This document shows, in pieces, positions 35,834 through 45,966 of a stretch of 64,000 bases of DNA (the first letter of the stretch is position 1; every line of letters begins with the position of its first letter). The notes under the pieces are model-generated. The model worked only from the letters and a program-made list of their open reading frames with translations. It made no database searches and was not told the DNA's origin. The position numbers and the translations under genes are program-made. Location of the stretch: NCBI GenBank assembly GCA_024803745.1, contig JANJXV010000024.1:16253927-16317926 (forward strand). The letters are read 5' to 3'. Source of the stretch: Megascapheus bottae. Taxonomy: Eukaryota; Chordata; Mammalia; Rodentia; Geomyidae.

Positions 35834-36049
35834 GTGCCGGGAGTTTGGCCTAGTGATTAAAGTGCTTGCCTAGCATGCACGAAGACCCAGGTTCGATTCC
35901 TCGGTACCACATATATAGAAAAAAGCCAGAAGTGGTGCTGAGGCTCAAGTGGTAGAGCTCTAGCCTTGAGAAAGTCCAAGGACAGTGCTCAGGCCCTGAG
36001 CTCAAAGCCCAAAAAAAAAAATAATAAATAAATAAAAAATAAAAATAAA
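35834..36049 (+). mobile_element. IDL-Geo-type dimeric SINE, young copy
   Basis: A nearly consensus copy with a long A-rich (AAAT)n tail. The flanking duplication AAAAGATTTTTAACAAA is perfect over 17 bases (35817-35833 and 36050-36066), which points to a recent insertion. Confidence 0.95.
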
Positions 36050-36094
36050 AAAAGATTTTTAACAAAGCAGTTGAGTAGATGTAGTATTTTGATT

Positions 36095-36344
36095 GAGGAT
36101 GTGGACTAGAACTCTAGCTAGACTCTTTTCCTTTGAGTCCTGACTTTGTCACTGTCTGACAAAATAGATTCAAAAAGTTATGTGATCTTTCTATGTCTAT
36201 CTTTCTTCATCTATAATCTGGAAATAATAATATGGATCTTTACCTAGTAGAGACCCTGTATTATCTAAATGAATTCAGATATGTATAGCACTTAGATGGT
36301 TACCTAGTATATTATAATTATTCATAAATATTACTGTGGTTATA

Positions 36345-36345
<1 letters not shown>
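36095..36345 (+). mobile_element. MIR element
   Basis: GAGTCCTGACTTTGTCACTG, CTTCATCTATAATCTGGAAA and TATGTATAGCACTTAGATGG match the MIR order over nearly the full length. Confidence 0.75.

Positions 36346-36348
<3 letters not shown>

Positions 36349-36386
<38 letters not shown>
36349..36386 (+). repeat. (AC)n microsatellite
   Basis: A pure AC array at the 3' edge of the MIR remnant. Confidence 0.97.
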
Positions 36387-36392
<6 letters not shown>

Positions 36393-37485
36393 ATTTTTGT
36401 AGTTTCTGGAAGGGGACAGTAAACAGTCTCCTAGTGACAGTTAGCTGGAGTTAGGGCCTATGGGGATGAGAGTGGGGAGAGACCCCTCAGAGGTATCACT
36501 ACCTTTCAGAAAAAGAAATACACAGAAGCAAGACAAGCCTAAGCAGAAAGGGATACTTTCATGTCAGCCTTTACATTTATGACTAGCAAGATAATGAGGA
36601 AGGTAATTCTGAAAGCTTTATGTCAGCTTTACCAGTCCCTCAAGCACTGAGAAAGCTAATAGTCAATGGATGGTGTCCGTGAGGAATTTGTTCTCCTTCT
36701 CCCCTGACAGCCATTGTCAGGATCATTTTGTATTTGCAATTGCTGTCACTGAAGCGCGGAGAAAAGGCCCCTGTAAGGCCAGAAGGATGAGGGCGACTTC
36801 CCTGCAAGGATTTCTATTGTCATCACTATGGCAATAATAGCCACTGTAATTTCCATTCTGCTTTTCGATGGAGTGTCTACTTTGTGGAGCTTACAGCTAT
36901 GGGATTTGGGTCACATAAAATCAGACTAGCAGAAAATCATGCTTTGTAGTCTTGCATGAGTATTTTGTAAAACTGCAAAGAGAACCTTTGTAACAAGATG
37001 AGCATAATTAACATTGCAGGTCACTTGATCACTACAATTATTTACGGAATGCTAATATATTTTTCAGAAGCTTTCAGATGTAATGTCAATTTGACACTCT
37101 TTATTTCTCCCTGTCTCTGGATTGTTAGACCCCTGCTAGTCCTCCTCTTCCCGCCCCCCACCCAAGGACATGGTTTATTATTTTGGGGAAGTGGTTGAAA
37201 ATTGCAAATAAGGTCTCAGAAGTTTTCTGATCATTTTTCTTCATCATCCACCATTTAACCATGAGGACAGGAGCCATGTCTTCTACTTTCATTTATGTGT
37301 ATCCTCATCTCCTGGCACTCTGGTTTACACCGGTTTCAATGTTAAATATTCAAAGTTAACTGGCTTTCTGACATCAGGGATATCAAACCTTTCCAAAGTA
37401 TGACTCTGTGGAAAGAGTCCTTTATAGAGAAAGCATGATCACGTGTAGGATGAAAAATGTCTATGAGGTGGGGTGCAGTTGGGAA

Positions 37486-37660
37486 GAAAGAGGGTGGAGA
37501 CAAGGAAAAGGGCCTGGAGACAAAGCGAAAAAAAAATGAGAAAGACAAGCAAAAAAAAGAATGAATGAATGAAAGAAAAGAGAAAAGAAGAAAGAAAGTA
37601 GGAAGGAAAGAGAGAAAGAGAACGAAAAAAGAAAGATGAAGTAGGTGAGGGAAAAAACAG
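37486..37660 (+). repeat. Polypurine tract upstream of LRGUK
   Basis: About 175 bases are almost entirely A and G (GAAA, GGAA and GAATGAAT motifs). The tract lies immediately before the GC-rich LRGUK promoter. Serine/phenylalanine-rich frames on the minus strand are translations of it. Confidence 0.85.
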
Positions 37661-37665
37661 AGTGA

Positions 37666-37674
37666 GCATGCGCA
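37666..37674 (+). promoter_or_regulatory. NRF1-like site
   Basis: GCATGCGCA resembles the NRF1 palindrome (GCGCATGCGC) with one half complete. It is about 90 bases upstream of the LRGUK ATG. Confidence 0.5.
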
Positions 37675-37683
37675 CACGGCAGA

Positions 37684-37702
37684 ACTACAACTCCCAGAGT
37701 GC
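37684..37702 (+). promoter_or_regulatory. ZNF143/SBS-type site
   Basis: ACTACAACTCCCAGAGTGC closely follows the ZNF143 promoter motif (ACTACAATTCCCAGMATGC). Such sites lie near the start of CpG-type promoters. Confidence 0.65.
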
Positions 37703-37729
37703 CGCGCGGCCCCACCTCCCCAGATGCCG

Positions 37730-37743
37730 GTTTCCTTGGCAAC
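37730..37743 (+). promoter_or_regulatory. LRGUK: RFX X-box-like site
   Basis: GTTTCCTTGGCAAC fits the imperfect palindrome GTNRCC-N(0-3)-RGYAAC with one mismatch in the left half-site. It is 16 bases upstream of the ATG. RFX factors drive ciliary and spermiogenic genes, consistent with the role of LRGUK. Confidence 0.5.
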
Positions 37744-37758
37744 CCCACTACACACAGG

Positions 37759-38031
37759 ATGGCAGTCCCGGAGAAAGGTCCCCAGAGATGGGTAGTGCCC
37801 TCTCTTGGGCACAGCAGCTCCCGGGATGGAGCCCAGTCTCGGTTCTCACAAAAAGAGCGCCAGTCAGCGTTCCCCATGGGACGCAGGCCGAAGGGCAACT
37901 TCACCAAAACCTCCTCCTATTTGCTCCACCAGCTGGTGCAGCCCTACCAGGACTCGGACGGGGAAGGAGAAGAGGGCGAGGGCGACTGGGAATCGGAAGA
38001 GTCCTCCGTGTCCGAAATGCCGAAGCTGGAG
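37759..38031 (+). CDS. LRGUK: LRGUK exon 1 (start codon, N-terminus)
   Basis: LRGUK is a leucine-rich repeat and guanylate kinase-like protein. In mouse it is needed for manchette/sperm head shaping, acrosome attachment and early axoneme growth in spermatids. This exon encodes residues 1-91. ATG 37759 is chosen because it is the first ATG in the frame that joins exon 2, and its Kozak context is strong (A at -3, G at +4). Residues 40-60 (MGRRPKGNFTK ... YLLHQLV) form a basic then hydrophobic segment. Residues 65-91 are acidic and serine-rich. The donor GAG|GTGTGC keeps phase 0. Two other frames are open across this GC-rich exon but do not join to exon 2. The six exons here join at 37759-38031, 43505-43612, 45885-45966, 48967-49067, 53316-53397 and 60871-60995 without frame breaks (257 residues). 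The remaining LRRs and the kinase-like domain lie beyond 64000. Confidence 0.93.
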
Positions 38032-38685
38032 GTGTGCTTCCCTCCCCCCCCCGCCCCAGGCTCAGCCACCCCTCCCCCGCGGCCCCCACCCCACCCCAGG
38101 GCCTCCGCTCCTTTCCATGGACACTGGAGAGTGGGGACGGGAAGGGAGGCCTGCGGGTGCGGGGAGGTGAGGCCTGCACCTCCCCAGCACCTCTGCAGAG
38201 CTTGCCTGGTTGTCAGGAGGCAAGGTGGGGCCTGGACCTCCCCACAGCTGTTTCTTCTCTTCATCTCAGCGCCCCCTCCAAGTCCAAAGCAACCTGAAGG
38301 TGTTATCCATGACTTATCCTCCTGCTCCTTCTTCTCTATCCTCTTCTCACATCTCCTTCTTTCGGCTTCCAAGAAATCATGAGCCTTCTTTCAGGAGCGT
38401 AAATGCATTTTGTTTTCCTACAGTATATGGTTAGGGCTGCTTGTTTGTTTTGGCTACCAGGAATCAGTGTTTTTCTTAATGTCAGTAGTTTCTTTTATGA
38501 CAGTTTTTCTCTCACTGTTCCTGTATTTTGGAAGTGTAAAATTGCTTCCATTTTTTTTCAGAAGTAGATATAATAAAGGGAAATAATATTCCCAATATGC
38601 CCCCATTCTGTATGTTCTGACTTTCTCTTTTAGTTTCTTTGGGTCTTTTCCTTGTCATCCTTTTTCTTTGAAACCAAATGTATTA

Positions 38686-38688
<3 letters not shown>

Positions 38689-38743
<55 letters not shown>
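38689..38743 (+). repeat. (TG)n microsatellite
   Basis: A pure TG array, about 27 copies, ends at the tail of the antisense SINE that follows. Confidence 0.97.
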
Positions 38744-38745
<2 letters not shown>

Positions 38746-38948
38746 TGAAGCTTGAACTCGACCTGAGCACTGAGTTCAAGGCTAGTGGTCTACTACTTGA
38801 ACCACAACTTCACTTCCAGCTTTTTAGTATTTAACTGAAGATGAGGATTTCATGAACTTTCCTGCTTAGAATAGTTTCAAACCTGGATCCTCAGATCTCA
38901 GCCTTCTGGATAGCTAAGATTACAGGTGTGAGCCACTGATACGAGGCT
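38744..38948 (-). mobile_element. B1-like/Geo dimeric SINE (antisense)
   Basis: GAAGCTTGAACTCGACCTG is the right arm, TTAACTGAAGATGAGG the inter-arm, and GATTACAGGTGTGAGCCAC the B1 5' end. Confidence 0.88.
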
Positions 38949-39849
38949 CTTGTTTCATTCTGTTTTCCTGTGCCCTTCACAACCTCCTATTTTGGCTTGT
39001 CTTATTTTTACGGTGTTCTCCCCTCTTAACTGGCAATGTCTTTCATTACTCTTGAACTTCATTATTGTACATCATAACTGTTTTTCTTCTTCCTTTCTTG
39101 GGTTCTTCTTCTTTTCTAAGTCGTTTTGTTCACTTTGAACATTTAGCCCATTTTCCCACCCTCATCTGCCCAGCCCATTTTGTCTTTCCTCTTCTACTTC
39201 CTTCTATATGGATTGCTTAAAGTTGGCTATAGAAATTATTACTTTATTCATCATTTCTTGGTGTACCTTGCTCCCTTTCACAGTAACAATCACAAAACTG
39301 TAGCAGTGTTTTTGCAACTTTGAAATGTTTGTATGTTTCCACTGGCTTCTACCCCAGAGGGATTCACAAATGAACCACCAGTATACTTTATTATTCTAAT
39401 TAACACTTGCTCCTTGGCTATGGGGTTCATTAGTAGCATTGTTAATCTGTCTTCAGAATGTCATTAACCAAGTATACAGGAGGTTGACTTGAATGACTTA
39501 TTATTCCTTTCTGGTTTGTAGGATGCATTTAGAAAAGGTCCGTCATTTCGTCTCCTTACACTCCAAATATTAATGTCTATTTCATGTTCTCATGATCTAT
39601 TCTGGCTTTTCATAGTATTGTTTTAAGTTTCAGTATGCTGAATAAACGGAAAAGTTTAAAAGAAACATTGGGACATCCATTGCTTTGTTTTGCATATTCT
39701 TAGTCAAGGGTTGTAACACTATGATGATCATGTAACTGCTGAGTACCCACAATGCAATTAGTCCCACACCTCAGCAACCCTAATGAATTTAAGGGAGTCA
39801 ATACAGACCAGCTGTTCAAAGCACTGCTTTGGAATAAAATATTTATACT

Positions 39850-40020
39850 TGAGACTTGGTTTAGCCTTCTGTCAGTTGTAAGATCTTAAATGATTCACTT
39901 AACCTGTCTATGACTCATTCATAATGTGGAGATTATAATAAATGTCCTAGGACATTTTGGGGGATTAAATAAGATTTGATTTGTAAAATGCATAGTGTAA
40001 TAGCTTACCATAGTTTATTA
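39850..40020 (+). mobile_element. MIR element
   Basis: CACTTAACCTGTCTATGACT, CATAATGTGGAGATTATAAT and GGATTAAATAAGATTTG match the MIR order. Confidence 0.65.
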
Positions 40021-40079
40021 AAACAAATAGTAACATACACATTTATCTGCTAATTACAGCCATTTAGCCCACTTTTTTC

Positions 40080-40316
40080 TTCAGTACTAGAGTTTGAACT
40101 CAGGGTATCATGTTTTATATGTAAATCTCCTCCCTCCAATCTCAGTCCACTTACTTATGCTTCTTTATAGGTAGGATTATAGGCACATACCACCATGCTC
40201 AGCTTATGGGTTGAGTTGGAGCCTTTCTAAATTTTTACTAGCCTGAACAGTGATTCTCTTGATCTCTGACTACTGTGTTGCTGGATTTACAGGTGTGAGC
40301 ATCACACCCAGCTACC
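40080..40316 (-). mobile_element. Antisense B1-derived sequences, two arms
   Basis: The 5' part reads GTTTGAACTCAGGGTATC and ends GGCACATACCACCATGCTCA. A second piece ends GATTTACAGGTGTGAGCATC. Two diverged B1/7SL ends in the same direction suggest two old insertions or a dimer. Confidence 0.55.
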
Positions 40317-40661
40317 ATTAAACAATTTCATTAGATGTCACCAAAACAAACATTTATGGCTTTGCATAAGTCTTGGTCCCAAATTGATGCCAAACACCAT
40401 TACTTGCCAGCCACCTAATGTGGGTCATAAGCCCTACTCATGGGATGGCTGTGAATATCAAACTTCACGACAAGATACTTTAGGTATATCCTTAATAGAA
40501 TTATAGTGTCTGATAAAGAACAGGCACTCAAGAATTTACAGAAGTAACAAATAATAGCAACACTGAGTGAGAGCTTGATTGAGGACATACATAGTCCCTG
40601 ATCTCAAAGTGGGCTCAGATCTGAGTGGGTCACTGCCATCCAGTACCTGTGATGGTACATA

Positions 40662-40728
40662 CAAAGAGATGATATGCAGAGCGATGATATACAGAGAGAT
40701 GATATAGAGAGATGATATGCAGAGAAAT
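40662..40728 (+). repeat. Short minisatellite, unit about 13-19 bases
   Basis: Four to five imperfect copies of GAGATGATATGCAGA-like units with variable spacing. Confidence 0.8.
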
Positions 40729-41063
40729 GTATGGAATAGCTCAGTTGCAAGGATCAGGAGAAGTAGCTCTTGTCTGGGTGGGGACAGGCTGGTGGTCACT
40801 TTTCCTACTCAGAAGTTACAGGTGAGAGCACATAAAGCAGCAGAGTCAGGGCCAGATGATAGAAGGCTCTGGGCTATGGTGGACATGGGCTCGGGCCTCT
40901 TAAGCTGTGGAGAACTGCCCTGATGGTTGGGTAGAGGGAGGGAATGGTTAGAGAATAGTACACTCTGAAAAGTGTCTAGAAACTTCTAGGGGGAGGGAAG
41001 AACAAGAAGAATCCGGATTGACAGTGGCAGTGGGAATGGAAGCCAAATAAAAAGAAATCCTTT

Positions 41064-41153
41064 AAGAACAGGCTCTGTGGCTCAAGGGGTAGGGCAGTAG
41101 CCTTGAGCTGAAGAGCTCAGGGACAATGCCCAGGCCCAGATTTCAAGTCCCAT

Positions 41154-41154
<1 letters not shown>
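41064..41154 (+). mobile_element. Isolated Geo-type SINE right arm
   Basis: CTCTGTGGCTCAAGGGGTAG to TTTCAAGTCCCATGAC is a right arm with no left arm. Its tail runs into a CA array. Confidence 0.8.

Positions 41155-41202
<48 letters not shown>
41155..41202 (+). repeat. (CA)n microsatellite
   Basis: 24 CA copies directly after the SINE arm. Confidence 0.97.
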
Positions 41203-41204
<2 letters not shown>

Positions 41205-42444
41205 AAGAGATCATTTAAACTATTTAGATGGGCAGTTGTGCAGTTGTTAAGTGAGTAGTAGAGGTCCTGGGATGAAGGGCAAGGGGACAGAAGGAAGGGG
41301 TGTGGATGTGAGAATCATCATCTACAGTAGGAGCCAGGGACAGATGTGCCTATGCATGAGAGCATGTGGACATAGGAACAGGATGTCAGGAAATCAGAGT
41401 GGAAAACAGAACCTATGAAATCAACCAGGGCGAGCAAGAAACAGAGAGACCCCGAGCAGAACCATATCTCAGTGACAAGCCGATGAGGAAGAATCAGGAA
41501 AGGAAACTGGAAAGGACTGGCTAGCGACCCAGAAGAAGGAAACAGAGCTAATGTGCTGAGGGAGGCCAAGGCAAGAAAGAGACCCAAGAACGTGGCAATG
41601 GGCTAGGCTCAACGGGGAGAAAAAAAATCCTCATTCACTTTGCCTATTTGATTAAACCATGATACTGCCATGGAGCAGAGACCATAAGGGAGCAGAGGTG
41701 GGTGGGTGTGCCATGCAGAGTCTTGCCTTGGGGACCTTGCCCCCTGTCAATGGCCATGCAGAAAAACAAAAGAATGACAACAGTGACAGAACCACCCTTT
41801 GTGTGGAATGTCTTCTTATTTCCAGGAAATGAAATAGGGGAATGGGGTTATGTGAACTTCATCTCTATTGCCACCCAGCCCTTACATAAGACCCTGGAAT
41901 GTATTTAGAAAACAGGCTGATTGGGGTGAAAACAAGCTGACTTAGCCATGGAGTTTCCACCGTCATTTGAATATAACCTCTATCTTTCATCAGTGGCACT
42001 TGCTGGGTTATACGCACTGTGCTAAGAGCTTCATAGATGTTACTTTTTTACTCTTCCCCCAAACACTAAAAAGGGGTGCAGGAGAGCTAACTTGGTAGCT
42101 TTTACAGTTGAGGCTATGAAATAAACTGACAACAGATTAACATGCTTTGTAGGAAAAGGTCCTAAGAATAGATGAGAGTTATCATTGTTTGGGACAAATT
42201 TTGAGTGTGATGTCAACTTTTCTCCTGTCCTGTGACAAGGGTTCCTCTCCTCTGGCTGATGGAACTTCCCAGTGAGATTTGTGACAATTGCATTCCTTGG
42301 GGAGTATATGTCTTTCCACAGATAAAAGAACCTCAGAGAAAGCCTCTCCTTGCATTTGCTGTTTTTCAAGGGCCTTCAGCTCAAACCAATCAATATATCA
42401 AAGCAGCATATTTTCTCCTTTGGAGAAAAATCACATTTCCTATG

Positions 42445-42530
42445 TATAGATGAAAGATATGAGACTCAGAGAAAACTCTGCTTCCCCAAAGTCACAGATC
42501 CAAAAGAGGAGAGAGTTCAAACCGGGCCTA
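42445..42530 (+). mobile_element. MIR fragment
   Basis: ATAGATGAAAGATATGAGAC, then CCCCAAAGTCACAGATCC and GAGTTCAAACC fit the second half of MIR. Confidence 0.55.
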
Positions 42531-43079
42531 CACCATCCAAAGTCCACAAGTTACCTTCATGCAGGCAGTGTTTTTCTAGGCTAGGAGGAAATCTAGGGAA
42601 AAGGGATATCTTAAAATAACACAAGCCTATATCCTAAAACTTAGTCCCATTAATGATTGGCTTTTGGATGAATAACGAACCCCTAGAGAGAGGACATTTT
42701 GCCATCATCACAAGCCCATCAGAATTAGGTACAGTGGTGACTGATGCTGTTGCTATATTCTCTGTCATCTGCCAATTCCAGTGTAATGTGCTGGTCATAT
42801 GGAGTTGAAGGCAACCCAGACAGACCCTGGATCACTTGTTACCTCTTCTCTCCATCATTACTGGGGAAACAGTGTGTTGGGTCTATGTGACATCCATAGT
42901 TCAAGAGCCAACCTCCTTGTGGAAATGTTTGTCATTTCTTCATCTTGTACGTTTTAACGATCCAGCAACATTAACTAATAGAAAACAAACTGGAGGCCTG
43001 TTTGGTTCCAGCAAGAACACCAGACTTAGAGAACTAATGGATTTCTTTTGATGTAAATCTCTGGGGGTAAGCAGTTGAA

Positions 43080-43232
43080 TGGGAAATTGTTCTGGGCTCA
43101 AGCAAATCTGAGTTTTCATTCCAGCTCTGTCAAGTACATATATACATGCAGCTTCAGGCAAGGTGGGCTCTTAATCTGTGAAATGGAGATAATGATGCTT
43201 ACTTTAGAGCTGTCAGAAAGATTACACTGAAT
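43080..43232 (+). mobile_element. MIR element
   Basis: TTCATTCCAGCTCTGTCAAG, then CTTAATCTGTGAAATGGAGA and TAATGATGCTTACTTTAGAG match the MIR core. Confidence 0.7.
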
Positions 43233-43504
43233 TGATCCACCAAGAGCTCACACATGAAGAAGCATGGAACTAACGGCAGACTTGGTAAACGACTGGTGTT
43301 TCTGTGGCTCCTGTGTTCCTGTGACTTTGAATGCCTAGTATATGTGGCATATCAGTGGCTAAGAAAAATGAATCCAGTAGATATTTATTTAGTTGCATGT
43401 CCTTCCACACAGCATTTTCTTTGGGGACTGGGTATGACAATGTGGATTATTTCTTTTCTGATGGGAATCCTTTCTTTATCTCTCTGGCTGTTTCTTTTTT
43501 GCAG

Positions 43505-43612
43505 GAGGAATTTGATGGGGTCCTGAGAGAAGAAACTGTGGCTGATGCGCTCCACAATTTGGGGCGATCGGGCCCGGGGACGGAGCAGGTTTACCTTGAT
43601 CTCTGTTTATCA
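43505..43612 (+). CDS. LRGUK: LRGUK exon 2
   Basis: 108 bases, 36 codons, phase 0 at both ends (residues 92-127). The peptide begins EEFDGVLREETVADALHNLG and ends TEQVYLDLCLS. This is the conserved segment just before the LRR array. The acceptor TTTTTTGCAG and donor TCA|GTGAGT are both strong. Confidence 0.96.
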
Positions 43613-44854
43613 GTGAGTATGATGAGGCCATCCTGACCCTGGCCACAACATGTGGGATTTCTTTGGTACTCAGCTTCAAAGAGCACTGGTTGATCCAGTC
43701 TTCAGCTCCCCAGATTTCTTGTTTCCAGTCACTGCACACTCTCCTTTATCTTAAGTAGTCTACTTGATAGTAATCAATGCTTTCTTTCCAGGAGGTTGAA
43801 TTTGATTCTGTAAAACCAATCAAAAACTCTTTAAGAATTTTCTCTCTGATCAGTGAAAGCAATACTGAAATTTATGTCTGAATCCAAAGGAATTAAGTAT
43901 TTTGATATTGACTTTCCCCTTGAAGTGTGTCTAGAAGTAAGTAGCTTTGAGCTGTACTCTATTTTCCAAAAATCCCTGTCACTGAAGGAAAAAAAAACAG
44001 TTGTGACCCATCAGTTTTCAAGATTTCAGTCCTAGTCAGAAAGAAGCACACGATCTTGGTCCCCGTTCTCTCACGAGAGGCTGTAGGAGCGGACTCCTCA
44101 GAGGACATCCTTCCCTTCTCTTACTTCCTTTTCATCTCAGACAAGTAATTTAACTCTTTCTTTGCTTCTTTATTATAAAGCACTAAAATATCCCTTCAAG
44201 ATCCACAGAGTAAATGTAGCTACATGAAGACAAATAGCACACTGAAATTTACTTACTTAGGACTGTGAGCTAGCTCCTTCATGACAGCTCACGAGACTAT
44301 CCTATCCTGGATTCAAATTGCTAAACTCTTCCAAGAATGCTGTGCTGTTGCTCACCTGAGCTTCTTTGCATATCCCTCAAGGTCAGTGCAGCAGAGTCTC
44401 TGCTTTTGTCCTCGATATTTTACTACTGAGACCAGAGGTATCTCAACCAGTCAGGCTGTAAAAGGGGACCTTATGCATACCACATAGAATGTAATTCCCA
44501 CGGCCTGTACAGCTCATGCAAGTCCCTTTCAGTCCATATCCCACCTTAAATTCATCTACCGAAAAAAAAAAAAAGCAATCCTTTAAACCTTATTTCAGCC
44601 AGAGGGAGTGCAGCTTAACCTATTTTGCCACTGACCTCCTATATTTGAGATACTCCATGTTGAATTGCTTAGTCTTAATGACCCATCTTACTGAAAACAC
44701 TTTCTTTTTAGTGTTTTCCCCCTCCTCTTCATAGTTTAATGATGTTACACATTACATTTTGTTTTCTTTTATTATTTATGTATATGTCTTCTCTTTGCCA
44801 AGATCAAAAATTTCTTTTCTTTCTTTAGTTATTTGACTATATATCTTTAAGTAG

Positions 44855-44940
44855 TTGTACAAAGTAGTGGTTTAACTCTACATGTCAGATATTGGGAGGA
44901 TATTGTATCTTGATCAATCTCACCCCTTTTAGCATTCTCT
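44855..44940 (-). mobile_element. Possible LINE-1 3' UTR fragment (antisense)
   Basis: GTTGTACAAAGTAGTGGTTT, CATGTCAGATATTGGGAGG and CTCACCCC repeat the motif order seen at 15525 and 63165. Confidence 0.3.
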
Positions 44941-45234
44941 TCTATCACTCCCCATGCCATCACTGTCTTTCTCATTATGTTAAGCATAATAAGATCTTGC
45001 ACATAGTAGGTATTAGGTATCAGTACTTACTTATTACTATGAGCAGTCTTCATTAAGCAATCATCATTAAACTGTATGAGAATTTGCTTATAATGACTCT
45101 CCTTTAGTGGATTTCTTTCCTAACATGACATAAACCACAAGATCCAATTATGTGGTCACTCTTCTTGAACTTTCCTCAAAGCAGAATTTCCTAGAATGAA
45201 TTTTGGACAAGGATCCACGTGATTTGAATCCTCC

Positions 45235-45240
<6 letters not shown>

Positions 45241-45293
<53 letters not shown>
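45241..45293 (+). repeat. (CT)n microsatellite
   Basis: A pure CT array of about 26 copies in intron 2. Confidence 0.97.
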
Positions 45294-45297
<4 letters not shown>

Positions 45298-45884
45298 GAC
45301 TTCTGGCTGTTTTTATATGGCTCTGTACTTCATTTTCCTCACATCTACATTGGGAACAATCTGCTGTACAGATGTCTTAGTTTTGTTTGTTTTTTTTGAT
45401 CCGTTCAGATGGTTGTGAAAGAACTTTGAAAATGCGCTCTGGGAAGGTGTAGGAAGTATTGTTATTAATAATCTCCTGATTGATTGTGAACTCTCTTTAC
45501 AACTTCATTTAAATTCTAGGCATTTGCTTTCTTACTTCTACTAGATAAAAGCTTTGTCTTTATTGCTATTATGTATTTTTTAACAAAAAACTCTGCTCTA
45601 AAGGTCTTCATGAACACTGCTTTAATTTGTCTTTTCATGTTGCATTCATTCTTGCTAACAACACTAATTTTCTTCAGAGAAATGCTTTTTTTAACAGAGC
45701 TCACAATCTGTTCTTGAAATCCCATTAGTAGCACACTTAAGATTTTGTTCTGTTGCTTCTATACTTTTGAAAGAAATCCTAGATTTCTTTCCCTCCACTA
45801 TTTTTTCCAGATGTTTATGAGAGGCTTGATAGTAGCTTGTTACAGTGATATTAATGTCTTTTAAAAAATCTTTTATTTTCATAG

Positions 45885-45966
45885 GGTTTTGATCTAGCTG
45901 ACATTAGAATTCTGAGTAGATATGTTCACCTACAGAAGTTGGATCTTTCAAAGAATAAAATTGAAG
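45885..45966 (+). CDS. LRGUK: LRGUK exon 3 (first LRR)
   Basis: 82 bases, 27 codons plus one base (residues 128-154, phase 0 to phase 1). It carries GFDLADIRILSRY, then the first LRR core LQKLDLSKNKIE. It has an SDS22-like LxxLxLxxNxI pattern. The donor is GAAG|GTATGT. Confidence 0.96.

Larger units (their letters stand above)
5026..37660. other. EXOC4-LRGUK intergenic region
   Basis: About 32 kb between the EXOC4 polyadenylation signal and the LRGUK promoter. It has no exon I can support. The open frames here are short and unremarkable, or arise from microsatellites or repeats. Repeats are listed individually. These parts look like unique non-coding sequence with nothing recognisable: 5321-6850, 7900-8985, 9235-10285, 10515-13365, 14150-15510, 15715-17150, 18480-19175, 19225-20095, 20900-24535, 24840-25555, 26730-28185, 31210-31775, 32270-33050, 33510-34825, 34950-35815 and 36390-37485. 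Confidence 0.75.
37662..38240 (+). promoter_or_regulatory. LRGUK: LRGUK GC-rich, CpG-containing promoter
   Basis: Base composition changes sharply at about 37662 from the polypurine tract to GC-rich sequence with many CpGs. This continues through exon 1 and into intron 1. No TATA box is evident near the ATG, as expected of a CpG-type promoter. The transcription start is not visible and is probably between 37680 and 37755. Confidence 0.75.
38032..43504 (+). other. LRGUK: LRGUK intron 1
   Basis: Starts at GTGTGC and ends in a T-rich acceptor (TTTCTTTTTTGCAG). Its first 200 bases are still GC-rich. It holds a TG array with an antisense SINE, MIR remnants, a B1-derived segment, a short minisatellite and an isolated right arm with CA array. 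Positions 38950-39840 and 41205-42440 show nothing recognisable. Confidence 0.85.
43613..45884 (+). other. LRGUK: LRGUK intron 2
   Basis: AT-rich. It holds a CT array at 45241-45293 and a possible antisense L1 3' UTR fragment at 44855-44940. The rest shows nothing I recognise. The acceptor is TTTTATTTTCATAG. Confidence 0.85.

Noticed and set aside
35834..35905. tRNA-like sequence with A and B boxes
   Set aside because: It is the ID-derived left arm of a SINE with an A-tail and target-site duplication, not a functional tRNA gene. The same applies to the other SINEs here.
37342..37907. Minus-strand frames of about 150 codons overlapping the LRGUK promoter
   Set aside because: They read through the polypurine tract as Phe/Ser/Leu runs and the GC-rich promoter, with no family resemblance.
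37662..38382. Longer or alternative-frame proteins over LRGUK exon 1 (up to 227 codons)
   Set aside because: The extended frames run through the exon 1 donor into intron 1. Only the 37759 ATG frame, spliced at 38031, joins exon 2 in phase.
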